Part shown: in pieces, positions 1-10,193 of the stretch
How the letters are laid out: every line of letters starts with the position of its first letter
How positions within the stretch are numbered: the stretch's first letter is position 1
DNA from: Rhizobiales bacterium 65-9
Lineage (GTDB): Bacteria > Pseudomonadota > Alphaproteobacteria > Rhizobiales > Beijerinckiaceae
DNA: 36,546 bases
Assembly: GCA_001899525.1 (NCBI GenBank)
Contig: MKVY01000038.1
Span: 493,127 to 529,672, forward strand
Reading direction: 5' to 3'
Notes under the pieces: model-generated
Database searches by the model: none
What the model was told of the DNA's origin: nothing
Seen by the model: the letters and a program-made list of their open reading frames with translations, nothing else
Translations under genes and position numbers: made by a program

Positions 1-658
1 CGTCGCCGATCGCCAGACCGGCGGCAGGGGCCGGCGCGGGCGCGTGTGGGTCTCCGAGCCCGGCAATCTCTATGCGACGCTGCTTCTGATCGATCCCTGT
101 CCGCCGGAGACCGCGCCGCAGCTCGGCTTCGTGACCGGCCTCGCGCTCCGCGACGCCCTCCGGTCGCTCACCGGGCTCGGCGATCGCATCAAGCTCAAAT
201 GGCCGAACGACGTCCTCGTGGACGGCGCGAAGCTGGCGGGCGTCCTGCTGGAAGGGCTCTTCCTCAACCGGGGAGGGCGGCGGCGCCACGCCGTGGCGAT
301 CGGATGCGGCGTCAATGTCCGCCATCATCCGCCGGGCCTGCCCTATGACGCGACCGATCTCGCCGCTCTGGGCGAGCGGCTGGAGCCGTTCGACGTGCTG
401 CTCGCTTTATCCCGCGCCTTCCGCGAGCGGCTCGGCCAGTGGGCCGAAGGCGGGAATTTCAGCGCCACGCGCGCTGACTGGCTCAAGGGAGCCGCCGGCG
501 TCGGATCGCCGATCCGCGTGATGATCTCCGATCGCGCGGTGGATGGCGTTTTTTCGGAGATTGATCACAGCGGCCGGCTGGTGGTTGATGCCGTGGGGGG
601 ACGACAGACGATCGACGCGGGCGACGTCATGCTCAGGCGGGAAGGGCTCTTATCATGA
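1..658 (+). CDS. birA: Biotin--[acetyl-CoA-carboxylase] ligase, 5'-truncated by the window edge
   Basis: This enzyme makes biotinyl-AMP and transfers biotin to the carboxyl carrier protein of acetyl-CoA carboxylase and related carboxylases in the cytoplasm. The reading frame is open from base 2, so the gene begins before the window. The biotin/ATP-binding signature GGRGRRGR lies at bases 20-43, followed by the family motif KWPNDVLVDGAKLAGVLLEG from about base 197. The C-terminal small domain, which in this family contacts ATP and the partner, extends to the stop codon. Whether an N-terminal repressor helix-turn-helix exists cannot be seen. The stop overlaps the start of the RNase J gene by four bases (ATGA, 655-658), so the two are probably translationally coupled. 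The family call is secure. Confidence 0.93.
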   Translation, partial: VADRQTGGRGRRGRVWVSEPGNLYATLLLIDPCPPETAPQLGFVTGLALRDALRSLTGLGDRIKLKWPNDVLVDGAKLAGVLLEGLFLNRGGRRRHAVAIGCGVNVRHHPPGLPYDATDLAALGERLEPFDVLLALSRAFRERLGQWAEGGNFSATRADWLKGAAGVGSPIRVMISDRAVDGVFSEIDHSGRLVVDAVGGRQTIDAGDVMLRREGLLS

Positions 659-2331
659 CGACCGAAAAGAACGCGGCCGAGCTGGTTTTCGCGCCGCTGG
701 GCGGCCTCGGCGAAATCGGCATGAACGCGGCGCTGTACGGATTCGGCCCGCCAGGCCGCAAGAAATGGATTCTGGTCGATTGCGGCGTCGCCTTCGCGGG
801 AGACGATCTCCCGGGAGTCGACCTCATTCTTCCCGACCTGTCCTTCATCGAGGAGGAGCGCGCCAACCTTCTCGGCGTCATCATCACCCACGCGCATGAG
901 GATCATATCGGCGCCATCGTCGATCTCTGGCCGCGGCTGCGCGCGCCGATCTTCGCCACCCGCTTTGCGACGAATCTCCTCGAAATCCGCAAGCTCGGCG
1001 AGCCGAACGCGCCGAAGCTGCCGATCACCACCGTGGCGCCCGGCCAACCGTTCGCGCTCGGGGCCTTTTCCTGCGAATTCGTCAACGTCGCTCACTCGAT
1101 TCCTGAATCGAACGCGCTCATCCTGAAAACGCCGCTCGGAACGGTCGTTCATACCGGCGACTGGAAGATCGATCCGACGCCGCTCATCGGCAGGCCGACA
1201 GACGAGGCCCGGCTGAAAGCAGCCGGCGATGAAGGCGTTCTGGCGCTCATCTGCGACTCGACCAATGTGCTGCGCGACGGCATCAGCCCGAGCGAGACCG
1301 ACGTCGCTCACTCGCTGCGCGACATCATCATGGCTTCGAAGCATCGCGTCGCGGTGACGACCTTCGCGTCGAATGTCGCGCGCATGCGCGCCGTCGCCGA
1401 GGCGGCGGAAGCGAACGGCCGGCAGGTCGCCGTCGTGGGCCGCGCGATGGACCGCGTGGTCGAGGTTTCGCGCGAACTCGGAATGCTTGACGGTCTCAAG
1501 CCTTTCCTTGGCCCCGAAGCCTTGCAGAGACTGCCGCGGAACAAGGCTGTCGTGCTGCTCACCGGCAGCCAGGGCGAGCAGCGTGCGGCGATGGCGCGCA
1601 TCGCGTTCGACGATCATCCCGATCTGTCGCTTGCGTCAGGCGACCGCGTGATCTTCTCCTCGCGCGCGATTCCCGGCAACGAAAAGGCGATCAACCGCAT
1701 CATCAATGAGCTCGTGAAGAACGACATCGAGGTGATCACCGACCGCACGCATCTGGTGCATGTGTCGGGCCATCCGAGGCGCGACGAATTGAAGAAGATG
1801 TATGAATGGGTCCGGCCGCGCATCGCGATCCCGGCGCATGGCGAAGCGCTGCATCTGACCGAGCACGCCGCTTTCGCGAAAGCGCAGAACACGCCGCAGG
1901 TGCTGCGGGCCTTCAATGGCGCGATGATCAGGCTCGCGCCGGGTCCGGCGGAAGTGGTGGACCATATCCGCGCCGGCCGCCGCCTCAAGGACGGCGATCT
2001 GCTGATCGATCTCGCGGATCCGACCATCAGCGAGCGGCGGAAGCTCTCTTTCGTCGGGATCGTGTCGGTCGCGGTCGCGATCGACGGCAAGGGCAATATC
2101 GCCGCTGATCCCGAGATCGCGCTGATGGGGCTGCCGCCGCGCGGAAAGGACGGCTCCGACATGGTCGAGTTGGTCGGAAACGCGGTCGATCAGACCCTCG
2201 AAAGCCTGCCGCGACAGCGGCGGCGGAACGCCGACACGGTCGAGAAGGCCGTGGAGCGGGCGGTGCGCGGCGCCGTCAATCAGGTCTGGGGCAAGAAGCC
2301 CGTGTGCCACGTCCTCGTCATGGAGGTGTGA
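655..2331 (+). CDS. rnj: Ribonuclease J
   Basis: This is a metallo-beta-lactamase/beta-CASP ribonuclease with 5'-3' exonuclease and endonuclease activity, used in rRNA maturation and mRNA turnover. At 558 residues it has the normal length for the family. The zinc-binding motif HAHEDH is at residues 79-84, and a second metal motif, HTGDWKID, is near residue 165. The beta-CASP region follows with the typical SGHPRRDELKKMYEW and PAHGE stretches, and a C-terminal domain ends at VLVMEV. The ATG overlaps the birA stop. It converges on the RNase D gene with only three bases between the two stop codons, so two different ribonucleases lie tail to tail. RNase J in place of RNase E-only decay is common in alphaproteobacteria. 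No defect is visible. Confidence 0.95.
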   Translation: MTTEKNAAELVFAPLGGLGEIGMNAALYGFGPPGRKKWILVDCGVAFAGDDLPGVDLILPDLSFIEEERANLLGVIITHAHEDHIGAIVDLWPRLRAPIFATRFATNLLEIRKLGEPNAPKLPITTVAPGQPFALGAFSCEFVNVAHSIPESNALILKTPLGTVVHTGDWKIDPTPLIGRPTDEARLKAAGDEGVLALICDSTNVLRDGISPSETDVAHSLRDIIMASKHRVAVTTFASNVARMRAVAEAAEANGRQVAVVGRAMDRVVEVSRELGMLDGLKPFLGPEALQRLPRNKAVVLLTGSQGEQRAAMARIAFDDHPDLSLASGDRVIFSSRAIPGNEKAINRIINELVKNDIEVITDRTHLVHVSGHPRRDELKKMYEWVRPRIAIPAHGEALHLTEHAAFAKAQNTPQVLRAFNGAMIRLAPGPAEVVDHIRAGRRLKDGDLLIDLADPTISERRKLSFVGIVSVAVAIDGKGNIAADPEIALMGLPPRGKDGSDMVELVGNAVDQTLESLPRQRRRNADTVEKAVERAVRGAVNQVWGKKPVCHVLVMEV

Positions 2332-2340
2332 GCCTCACGC
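2326..2340. terminator. Short hairpin over the convergent rnj and rnd stop codons
   Basis: The two stop codons read TGA-GCC-TCA on the plus strand and are extended to a stem of six pairs, including one G-T, around a three-base loop. There is no T-tract on either strand, so its action as a terminator is inferred only from its position between convergent genes. Confidence 0.25.
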
Positions 2341-3501
2341 GGCCGGCGCGGTCCAGGGCAGGGTTTTCGCCACGACCTCGCCCTCGTGAAGGGATAGGGC
2401 GAGCTTACCATGCTTGAGCGCCAGCGCGCGCTCTCCAAAGAGATCGCGGCGCCATCCCCGCATGCAGGCGACATCGGCGGCGTCGTCCGAGGCGAGATCA
2501 TCGAGTTCGTCGACGGTGGCGATGATCTTCGGAGCGACGCGGGCCTCGTCCGCGACGGCCTTGAGCAACACCTTCAGAAGGTCGACGATCGCGGCCGAAC
2601 CGTTGCGTCCGCGCGGCTTCTCAAGGGGAGGCAGCGTCTTCGGATCGCGCTCCAGGCCGCGCACGACGGCCTCGATCAATTCAGCCGCGGCGCGGGAGCG
2701 CTCGAACCCCTTCGGCAGCGACCGCAGGTCGGCCATCGCCTCCGTCGTGCGCGGGGCACGGACGGCGATGTCGACAAGAGCATCGTCCTTGAGCGCGCGC
2801 GAGCGCGGCACGTCCCGTGTCTGAGCCTCCCGCTCGCGCCAGGCCGCGACCTCCATCAGAACCGCCAACTCTCGCGGCTTGCGAATGCGCCCCTTGAGGC
2901 GGCGCCACGCATCCTCCGGCTTCATCTCATAGGTCGAGGAAGCGCCCAGGATCGCCATCTCGTCCGCCAGCCAGTCGGCCCGCCCCTTCTCCTCGATCTG
3001 GCTTTTCAGGGCGAGATAAACCGCGCGCAGGTGCGTCACGTCGGATTCGGCGTAGGAAAGCTGCTGGTTGGTCAGCGGCCGCCGCGACCAGTCGGTGAAG
3101 CGGGACGACTTGTCGATGCGCGCCCGCGAGAAATCATTGGCGAGCTGTTCGTAGGAGACGGAATCGCCATAGCCGCACACCATCGCCGCGACCTGCGTGT
3201 CGAACAGCGGGGAGGGGATAATCCGGCCTAAATTCCAAATTATTTCAATGTCTTGTCTGGCGGCATGAAAAACTTTCACGACGTTTTCGTCCGTCATCAG
3301 CGCAAAGAAGGGCGCAAGGTCGATGCCGGGCGCAAGCGGGTCGATGACCGCCGCCTCGACGGGGCTCGCGAGCTGGATCAGGCAGAGCTTCGGATAATAG
3401 GTCGTTTCGCGGAGGAATTCCGTGTCGACGGTCGCAAAGGGCTGGCCGGCGATTCGCTGGCAAAGCGCGGCGAGTTCCGCCGTCGTTGTTATGGTGCTCA
3501 T
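2335..3501 (-). CDS. rnd: Ribonuclease D
   Basis: This is a 3'-5' exoribonuclease that trims tRNA precursors and other structured RNAs. It is 388 residues long, as expected. The DEDD catalytic residues are visible: D26 and E28 in TVDTEF, D84 in HAARQDIEII, and Y150/D154 in SYAESDVTHL, which makes it the DEDDy type. An HRDC domain covers roughly residues 205-285, where the sequence reads RELAVLMEVAAWRE and continues with the typical ALVDIA segment. The start is the ATG at 3501. The gene faces away from aspS across a 160-base spacer and converges on rnj. I see no frameshift or missing catalytic residue. Confidence 0.95.
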   Translation of the reverse strand: MSTITTTAELAALCQRIAGQPFATVDTEFLRETTYYPKLCLIQLASPVEAAVIDPLAPGIDLAPFFALMTDENVVKVFHAARQDIEIIWNLGRIIPSPLFDTQVAAMVCGYGDSVSYEQLANDFSRARIDKSSRFTDWSRRPLTNQQLSYAESDVTHLRAVYLALKSQIEEKGRADWLADEMAILGASSTYEMKPEDAWRRLKGRIRKPRELAVLMEVAAWREREAQTRDVPRSRALKDDALVDIAVRAPRTTEAMADLRSLPKGFERSRAAAELIEAVVRGLERDPKTLPPLEKPRGRNGSAAIVDLLKVLLKAVADEARVAPKIIATVDELDDLASDDAADVACMRGWRRDLFGERALALKHGKLALSLHEGEVVAKTLPWTAPAA

Positions 3502-3661
3502 GTTGGTCGCTGATAGCTCAGGCTGCGGCTGCGGCCAATGAGACTCTTGCGGAGAGAATCGGCCTCGGCCGCCGAAATTCTAAGCCTCCGCGTCGCGCCC
3601 GCCATCCTTGACAGGAGGGGGCGCCCATGCGCCTTTCCGCGCCGATTCAAGGCTTGAAAGA

Positions 3662-5647
<1,986 letters not shown>

Positions 5648-5654
5648 CCGTCTC

Positions 5655-6410
5655 ATGGCCGGCGAGAGCGCTTCACGCCACCGGGTCGATCCGCAGCTTT
5701 TCACGGTCGTCGCGACAAGCTGCGGACGCTTCGATCTTCTCGAGCGCACGATCACCTCGTTCGATCGCTGGTTCGACGCCGATCGCATCATCATCGCCGA
5801 AGATTCCGCCGATCACGCCGGCGCGCGCGCTTTCGCCGCGCGACATCCAAAAGTCGACATGCGGATCAACGAGCCGAAGCTCGGGCAGATGCGCTCGATC
5901 GATCGCCTGTATGAAACGGTCGCGACGCCCTTCGTGATTCATCTCGAGGACGACTGGGAATTCACGCGCTCCGTCGAGCTTGAACGCATCGTCGCGATGC
6001 TGCGCGCGCGTCCCGACGTCACGGTGGCGCTGCTCGCGCATCGCGACTACGCGCCTCATCTCGAAAATGGCGCGCGCATGATGAACGCGGAAGGGCTCGA
6101 CTATAAATATTTCGAGCATGACACGCACCCGATGTGGTTCTCCTACTCGTTCAATCCCTCCATCGCGCGCCTCGATGTGTGGAAAGAGAAGGGCCCGTTC
6201 GCCCGGCATGAGACCGAAGAGAAGCTGAGTCTCGCGCTGAAGAAGGAAGGCCGCAGGATCGCGCTTCTGTGGCCGCCGGTCGGCCATCACATCGGCGATG
6301 ACCGCCACGTCCCCGATCCGTTTCAGCCGTTGCGTCCGCGCGGCGTTCTTGCGAAGTGGGCCAATTCCGCGCGCAAGCGATGGCGGCGGCTGACGGGCGA
6401 AACAGGCTGA
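5655..6410 (+). CDS. Glycosyltransferase of the GT-A type (family 2-like)
   Basis: This is a probable cytoplasmic sugar transferase acting on a surface glycan or another acceptor; donor and acceptor are unknown. The 251-residue protein has the GT-A pattern. It opens with FTVVATSCGRFDLLERTI (residues 16-33), as in family 2 enzymes, has an acidic turn IIIAEDSADH near residue 47, and carries an extended DxD-type motif LEDDWEF at residues 97-103, expected to bind the metal and the nucleotide sugar. No membrane segment is visible, and the C-terminus is basic (KWANSARKRWRRL). It starts seven bases after aspS and converges on the FkbM-type methyltransferase, which suggests a pair acting on the same product. 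A family call is fair; a specific function is not supported. Confidence 0.75.
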   Translation: MAGESASRHRVDPQLFTVVATSCGRFDLLERTITSFDRWFDADRIIIAEDSADHAGARAFAARHPKVDMRINEPKLGQMRSIDRLYETVATPFVIHLEDDWEFTRSVELERIVAMLRARPDVTVALLAHRDYAPHLENGARMMNAEGLDYKYFEHDTHPMWFSYSFNPSIARLDVWKEKGPFARHETEEKLSLALKKEGRRIALLWPPVGHHIGDDRHVPDPFQPLRPRGVLAKWANSARKRWRRLTGETG

Positions 6411-6421
6411 GAGTCAGCCTG
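6403..6421. terminator. Bidirectional hairpin between convergent genes
   Basis: CAGGCTGA and TCAGCCTG form a perfect eight-pair stem around the loop GAG. The stem contains both stop codons, TGA at 6408-6410 and its minus-strand counterpart at 6414-6416. On the minus strand the stem is followed by TTT, and on the plus strand by AAAAAT. It probably ends transcription from both sides, though the T-tract is short. Confidence 0.5.
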
Positions 6422-7154
6422 AAAAATCGCGGTGCGCGATGATGACGTCGTTGTCGATGCGCGCCGTCTCCACATAGTCCTGCTCGCACAATGCGCTGAT
6501 CGCGGCGCGTTCGGAATCGGTCGTGACTTCCGTTTGAATCACGCATGGGTTCGCCGCGAGAAAACGCTGCATGCCCGCGATGACCGCCGCCGCCTGACCC
6601 TCGACATCGATCTTCACGAACGCCTTGCGCGCGGTGAACTGCGCCACATCGTCGAAGCGGGCGATCTCGATTTCCTCCGTCGCGCTGAATCGGGAAGCGT
6701 CGCGATCGGAGGTCGACAGGTCGAGCCGCGACACGCCGGTGGAGGTCGGATCGATATGGATCACGACGCGGCCGGCGTGATCCGAGAGGCCGAGCCGATG
6801 CGCTTCAATCTTCCGCTCGAGACGGTTCGCGAACGCATTGCCCATGAGCTGGGCGTGGTTTCGACGCACGGGCTCGAACGCGACCACATTGGCGATCTGC
6901 GGCTGGAGCCCGAGCGCGATGCTGTAGAGGCCGAAATTCGCGCCGATATCCAGGACGAGATCGAGGCGGTGCCTGGCGATGAGGGCGATCGCATTGGCCA
7001 GTTGCCGCGTCTCATAAGGCGCGCCGGCGATCACACGGTTGTCGATCCAGTTGTCGGGATCGAGCAGGAACACCATCCCATCCCGGCGGGCCAGCGTTGG
7101 AAAGCGCCGCAGCCGCGCCAATCGCTTCAGGATGCTTTGCAGAGGATGAATCAT
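6414..7154 (-). CDS. FkbM-family SAM-dependent methyltransferase
   Basis: This is a probable O-methyltransferase of the FkbM type, a family that often modifies sugars of surface polysaccharides or small metabolites. The 246-residue protein has the Rossmann SAM-binding motif LDIGANFGLYS at residues 69-79. The acidic motif VVAFEPV follows, and the family-typical KIDVEGQ lies near residue 179. It ends with the common FkbM tail around IQTEVTTDSERAAI. The start is the ATG at 7154, and no signal peptide is visible. It converges on the glycosyltransferase and lies 52 bases downstream of the large exported protein gene on the same strand, so an envelope or glycan role is a reasonable inference. The substrate is unknown. 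Confidence 0.82.
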   Translation of the reverse strand: MIHPLQSILKRLARLRRFPTLARRDGMVFLLDPDNWIDNRVIAGAPYETRQLANAIALIARHRLDLVLDIGANFGLYSIALGLQPQIANVVAFEPVRRNHAQLMGNAFANRLERKIEAHRLGLSDHAGRVVIHIDPTSTGVSRLDLSTSDRDASRFSATEEIEIARFDDVAQFTARKAFVKIDVEGQAAAVIAGMQRFLAANPCVIQTEVTTDSERAAISALCEQDYVETARIDNDVIIAHRDFSG

Positions 7155-7206
7155 GAAGATGCGGGCCGCTCAGGCCCGCATCTGTGTCGTCTTCGAGCGC
7201 TCGGCG

Positions 7207-9024
7207 TCAATTGGCGCGGGCGGTGATATCCACCTTCTGAATCAGCGCGATCGGGTTGTTCGACGCCATCGCCGCTTCGCCCATGCTGAGGCCGGCCGGG
7301 TCCTTGGCCTTCGCGGCGACAAGCAGCGTGCCGGGCTTGGCGAGGAAGGCGGACACTGCGTTGGCGACATTCTGGGCCGCTTCGCCGCCGCCGAGCACGC
7401 CGGGGATGATGATGCTCGCCATCGCCCCCATGTTGCGGCGCAGCTCCTCCGGCTTCTTGCCTTGCTGCTGCGCCTGACGCGCGATCACCTTTTCGAACAC
7501 GCCGGCGTTGTCGACCTTCACCTCGACGTCCTTCGCGGTCAGCCCCAGCGCGGCGACCTGCATCATCGTCGGATCGCCGACGAACAATTCCTTGATGGCG
7601 TTGCCGATCGTCGCCTTGATGTTCACCGCGCCCATTCCGGCGCTCTGCGCCGACAGGTTGCTGATGGCGATCGTGTTGGATTGCTCGTTCCATGTCGCAG
7701 CCAGCGCCGCCGACGCATCAACCGTCTTGTAGCCAAGGGCGAGAATTTCCTTCAGCCCGTTGTCCTTCGTCGCGGGCGGAACGTCGAACACGAAATTGCT
7801 GAGGCGCGACTGAATGTCGGTTGGAATGCCCTGGAGATAGCTGGCCAGCGACAGATCGAACCCGCCGATCCTGGCCTTGATGCGCTGGCCCTTGTTCTTC
7901 TCGTCGGGCACGTCGACATTCACGTTGGCTACGGAGAAACCGTCGAAATTCGGCAGAAGCTTGCGCCAGTTCTCCGCCGCCCATTGCTCGATCGGCGCGG
8001 AGCCGGCTTCCTGCAGGCCGGCGGCGGTCGGATTGAAGTCAATGCCCTTGAACGTGAAGGCGCCGATCGAAACCGATCCGTCCGGCGCCTTGATGTCCAT
8101 GTTCTCGGTGCTGATGGACGGGTAGCGACGCTTGCCGAAGGCGCCGATGGTCATCTTGGCGAGGCTCATGGTCATCATCCCGCCCTTCGCCCTGTCCGGC
8201 GCCATGACGCGGATGTTCTCGACGGTGGCCGGCGTCGATTCGAACGCATCCAGCACGTCGATGACGAAATTGACGATGCGCCGCGTGTCTTCGGGCTTCG
8301 GCGGCTGGCCCTTGTTCTTCTCCATGTCCTGCGCGAGCGTGACGATGTCCATGAGCGGCGTCCTCATCGGACGGGCGCGGAACTCGCCGAACGACATGCG
8401 GCCGAACGACATCTCGAACTTGTCGCCCTTCATCGTCATGCCGTCGAAGGAGCCGTTGCGATAAAGCGTCTTCGGCGCCTCGCCGCCGACCGCCTTGTCG
8501 ATCACGAAGCGAACCGAGGCGGTGAAGTCCACATCCTCCATCGACGCGCGGCCGACGGTTCCGGTCACCTTGCCGAGTTCGCTGTCCTCCATCGCGGTCG
8601 TTCCGCCCGCGAGGTTCGCCATTCTGGCCTTCCCGGCGACGACGTCGGAAAAGACGAGGTCGCGATACACGATCGTCTGGGTCGTGGTTTTGCCGTCGCG
8701 CTTGGGGAGGTTCTGCTCGACGCGGATTTCCGGGATGCGCACCGAGCGGGCGTTGAAGCGCGCCAGCATGTCGGCGATCGAGCGGATGTCCTTGAACTGG
8801 AACAGCGTCGCGAGTTCGCCCTGCGTGAGGCTCGACCCGTCGACCTCGATCTTCGGAATCGACACCGACATTTCCTTGGGCCCGAAAGCCAGCCGCTCCA
8901 CCGCCACCGTCTGCGCGAGGACCGGCGAAAAGCCCATCGAGCCGCAGGACAAAGCCGTCCCCAGCAGCAGCGCAGCCAGAAGGCGCGGACGGGGACGTGC
9001 AATCATTGCGGTTCGCAAAGCCAT
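7207..9024 (-). CDS. Conserved hypothetical exported protein
   Basis: I do not recognise this 605-residue protein. The start at 9024 was chosen over an upstream ATG at 9174 because TGGAGG lies about eight bases before it and because a signal peptide begins there: basic RPRPR, then LLAALLLGTALS, with a probable signal peptidase I site near PVLAQ|TV (about residue 38). The rest is rich in alternating hydrophobic and polar residues typical of beta structure, with recurring strands such as VSIPKIEVDG, VRIPEIRVEQ, MTIGAFGK and ANVNVDVPDE. Helical segments are rich in Ala and Gln. There is no membrane anchor after the signal, so a periplasmic location is likely. A lipid-transfer or AsmA/DUF945-like fold is possible but unproven. 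Confidence 0.8.
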   Translation of the reverse strand: MALRTAMIARPRPRLLAALLLGTALSCGSMGFSPVLAQTVAVERLAFGPKEMSVSIPKIEVDGSSLTQGELATLFQFKDIRSIADMLARFNARSVRIPEIRVEQNLPKRDGKTTTQTIVYRDLVFSDVVAGKARMANLAGGTTAMEDSELGKVTGTVGRASMEDVDFTASVRFVIDKAVGGEAPKTLYRNGSFDGMTMKGDKFEMSFGRMSFGEFRARPMRTPLMDIVTLAQDMEKNKGQPPKPEDTRRIVNFVIDVLDAFESTPATVENIRVMAPDRAKGGMMTMSLAKMTIGAFGKRRYPSISTENMDIKAPDGSVSIGAFTFKGIDFNPTAAGLQEAGSAPIEQWAAENWRKLLPNFDGFSVANVNVDVPDEKNKGQRIKARIGGFDLSLASYLQGIPTDIQSRLSNFVFDVPPATKDNGLKEILALGYKTVDASAALAATWNEQSNTIAISNLSAQSAGMGAVNIKATIGNAIKELFVGDPTMMQVAALGLTAKDVEVKVDNAGVFEKVIARQAQQQGKKPEELRRNMGAMASIIIPGVLGGGEAAQNVANAVSAFLAKPGTLLVAAKAKDPAGLSMGEAAMASNNPIALIQKVDITARAN

Positions 9025-9138
9025 TATGCGCCTCCAGGCGATGGTAAAAATGCGTATGCGGCGTAGGCGCCATTGGCCGCGCCGCCGGAAAGTGCGTCGC
9101 CGCACATTCAAGCATGGGTGCGCCAAAATCGTGACGCG

Positions 9139-9164
9139 GGCGGGAGCAATGACAAGAGCCCGCC
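9139..9164 (-). terminator. Possible terminator after the PfkB-family kinase
   Basis: GGCGGG and CCCGCC pair across a 14-base loop just downstream of the kinase stop, and on the minus strand a short T-run follows about ten bases later. A mutually exclusive pairing (GGAGCA with TGCTCC, to 9170) also exists. There is no strong T-tract, so the call is weak. Confidence 0.3.
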
Positions 9165-9198
9165 TGCTCCGCAAGAAAGAGTGTCCGGCGGCGTAAAT

Positions 9199-10107
9199 TT
9201 ACCGTAGCGCCGCCGGCTCGACGAGCGGGAACATGCGGTTTGCGCGCTCGACGTCTTCGCGCGACGGCAGGCCAGCCTCATTGCCGAGATGCTGGATCTT
9301 GTGGGTGGAGGCCGCCCTCGCGAACTCGAAATGAGCGAGCCACGGCGCGGACGGATCGGCGAGGTATGAATAGACATAGGCGCCGTGAAAGACATCGCCG
9401 GCGCCGTTCGTGTCGATGACGAGCCTGGCGGGAATGGGCAGCGCCGGCATCAGGCCGACCGCGCCGGCCTCGTCGTACCACAGCACCCCCCGCTCGCCCA
9501 TGGTGACCGCGCCGATCCGGCAGCCCTTGGCCTTGAGGTGGTCCAGCATGGAAGCGGGCGACAGATCCATCTGTTCGCAAAGCCGCTCGGCGACCACCGC
9601 GACGTCGATGAAATTCAGCAACTCCTGAGTATTTTCGCGCAGTCCGCCGCCGTCGAGCGATGTCAGAATTCCCGCTTCCCGGCATTGCTTCGCATAATGA
9701 ATGGCGGCGTCGGGCTGGTGGCCGTCGAGATGAAGGGCCCGGCATCCGCGCAGATTGAGATGGGGAAAGGGATGCAGATAGTCGTCGTCGCGGCAGCGGA
9801 CGATGGCGCGCTTGCCGTCCCTCGGAAGGACGAACGACAGCGAAGACTCCCTGACTTTCCTGCCGTGAACGGGAATGTCGTATTTCCGCGCCATGTCGAG
9901 GAACATCCGCCCGAGCCAGTCGTCGGCGAGGGAGGCGAGCAGATCGGGAGATATGCCGAGCCTGGCGCAGGCGAACGCCGCCGTGACGGCGTTGCCGCCG
10001 AAAGACACCGAATAATCCTGGGCGACATGCTTCTCGTCGCCGGTCGGCATGTGATCGGTCAGGAAAACGACGTCGATATAGGTCTGGCCGATGAACAGCG
10101 CTTCCAA
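9199..10107 (-). CDS. PfkB-family carbohydrate (ribokinase-like) kinase
   Basis: This is a probable ATP-dependent sugar or nucleoside kinase in the cytoplasm; the substrate is not identifiable. The 302-residue length is normal. The N-terminus has the sugar-binding layout FIGQTYIDVVF, a glycine pair in VSFGGNAVTAAFACARLG near residue 36, and the C-terminal PfkB signature DTNGAGDVFHGAY at residues 232-244, with D238 as the expected catalytic base and GAGD as the anion hole. A segment DGGGLRENTQELL near residue 153 is also family-like. It lies 86 bases downstream of the ErpA-type gene and 174 bases upstream of the exported protein gene, all on the minus strand. No complete sugar pathway is present nearby, so the pathway remains open. 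Confidence 0.85.
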   Translation of the reverse strand: MEALFIGQTYIDVVFLTDHMPTGDEKHVAQDYSVSFGGNAVTAAFACARLGISPDLLASLADDWLGRMFLDMARKYDIPVHGRKVRESSLSFVLPRDGKRAIVRCRDDDYLHPFPHLNLRGCRALHLDGHQPDAAIHYAKQCREAGILTSLDGGGLRENTQELLNFIDVAVVAERLCEQMDLSPASMLDHLKAKGCRIGAVTMGERGVLWYDEAGAVGLMPALPIPARLVIDTNGAGDVFHGAYVYSYLADPSAPWLAHFEFARAASTHKIQHLGNEAGLPSREDVERANRMFPLVEPAALR

Positions 10108-10193
10108 GTCAGGCCTCCGCGAACACCTGGGAGCCGGTCATGAAGCGCGAGCGCGCCGGACACAAGCCCGCGCGCCCGGAAAGCGCCGTCGCC

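Noticed and set aside
3608..3661. Upstream TTG start for aspS, or a TTGACA promoter at 3608-3613
   Set aside because: The extra 18 residues have no family match. The TTGACA lacks a convincing -10 at proper spacing, so I list neither as a feature.
8900..9024. Lipoprotein signal in the exported protein
   Set aside because: A cysteine follows LLLGTALS, but the -2 position is Leu, which breaks the lipobox. A signal peptidase I site near VLAQ fits better.
7153..9066. A 637-codon open frame on the plus strand
   Set aside because: It is antisense to the exported protein gene, is rich in Arg, His and Asp in the way of GC-rich shadow frames, and has no family motif. The minus-strand frame has a ribosome-binding site and a signal peptide.
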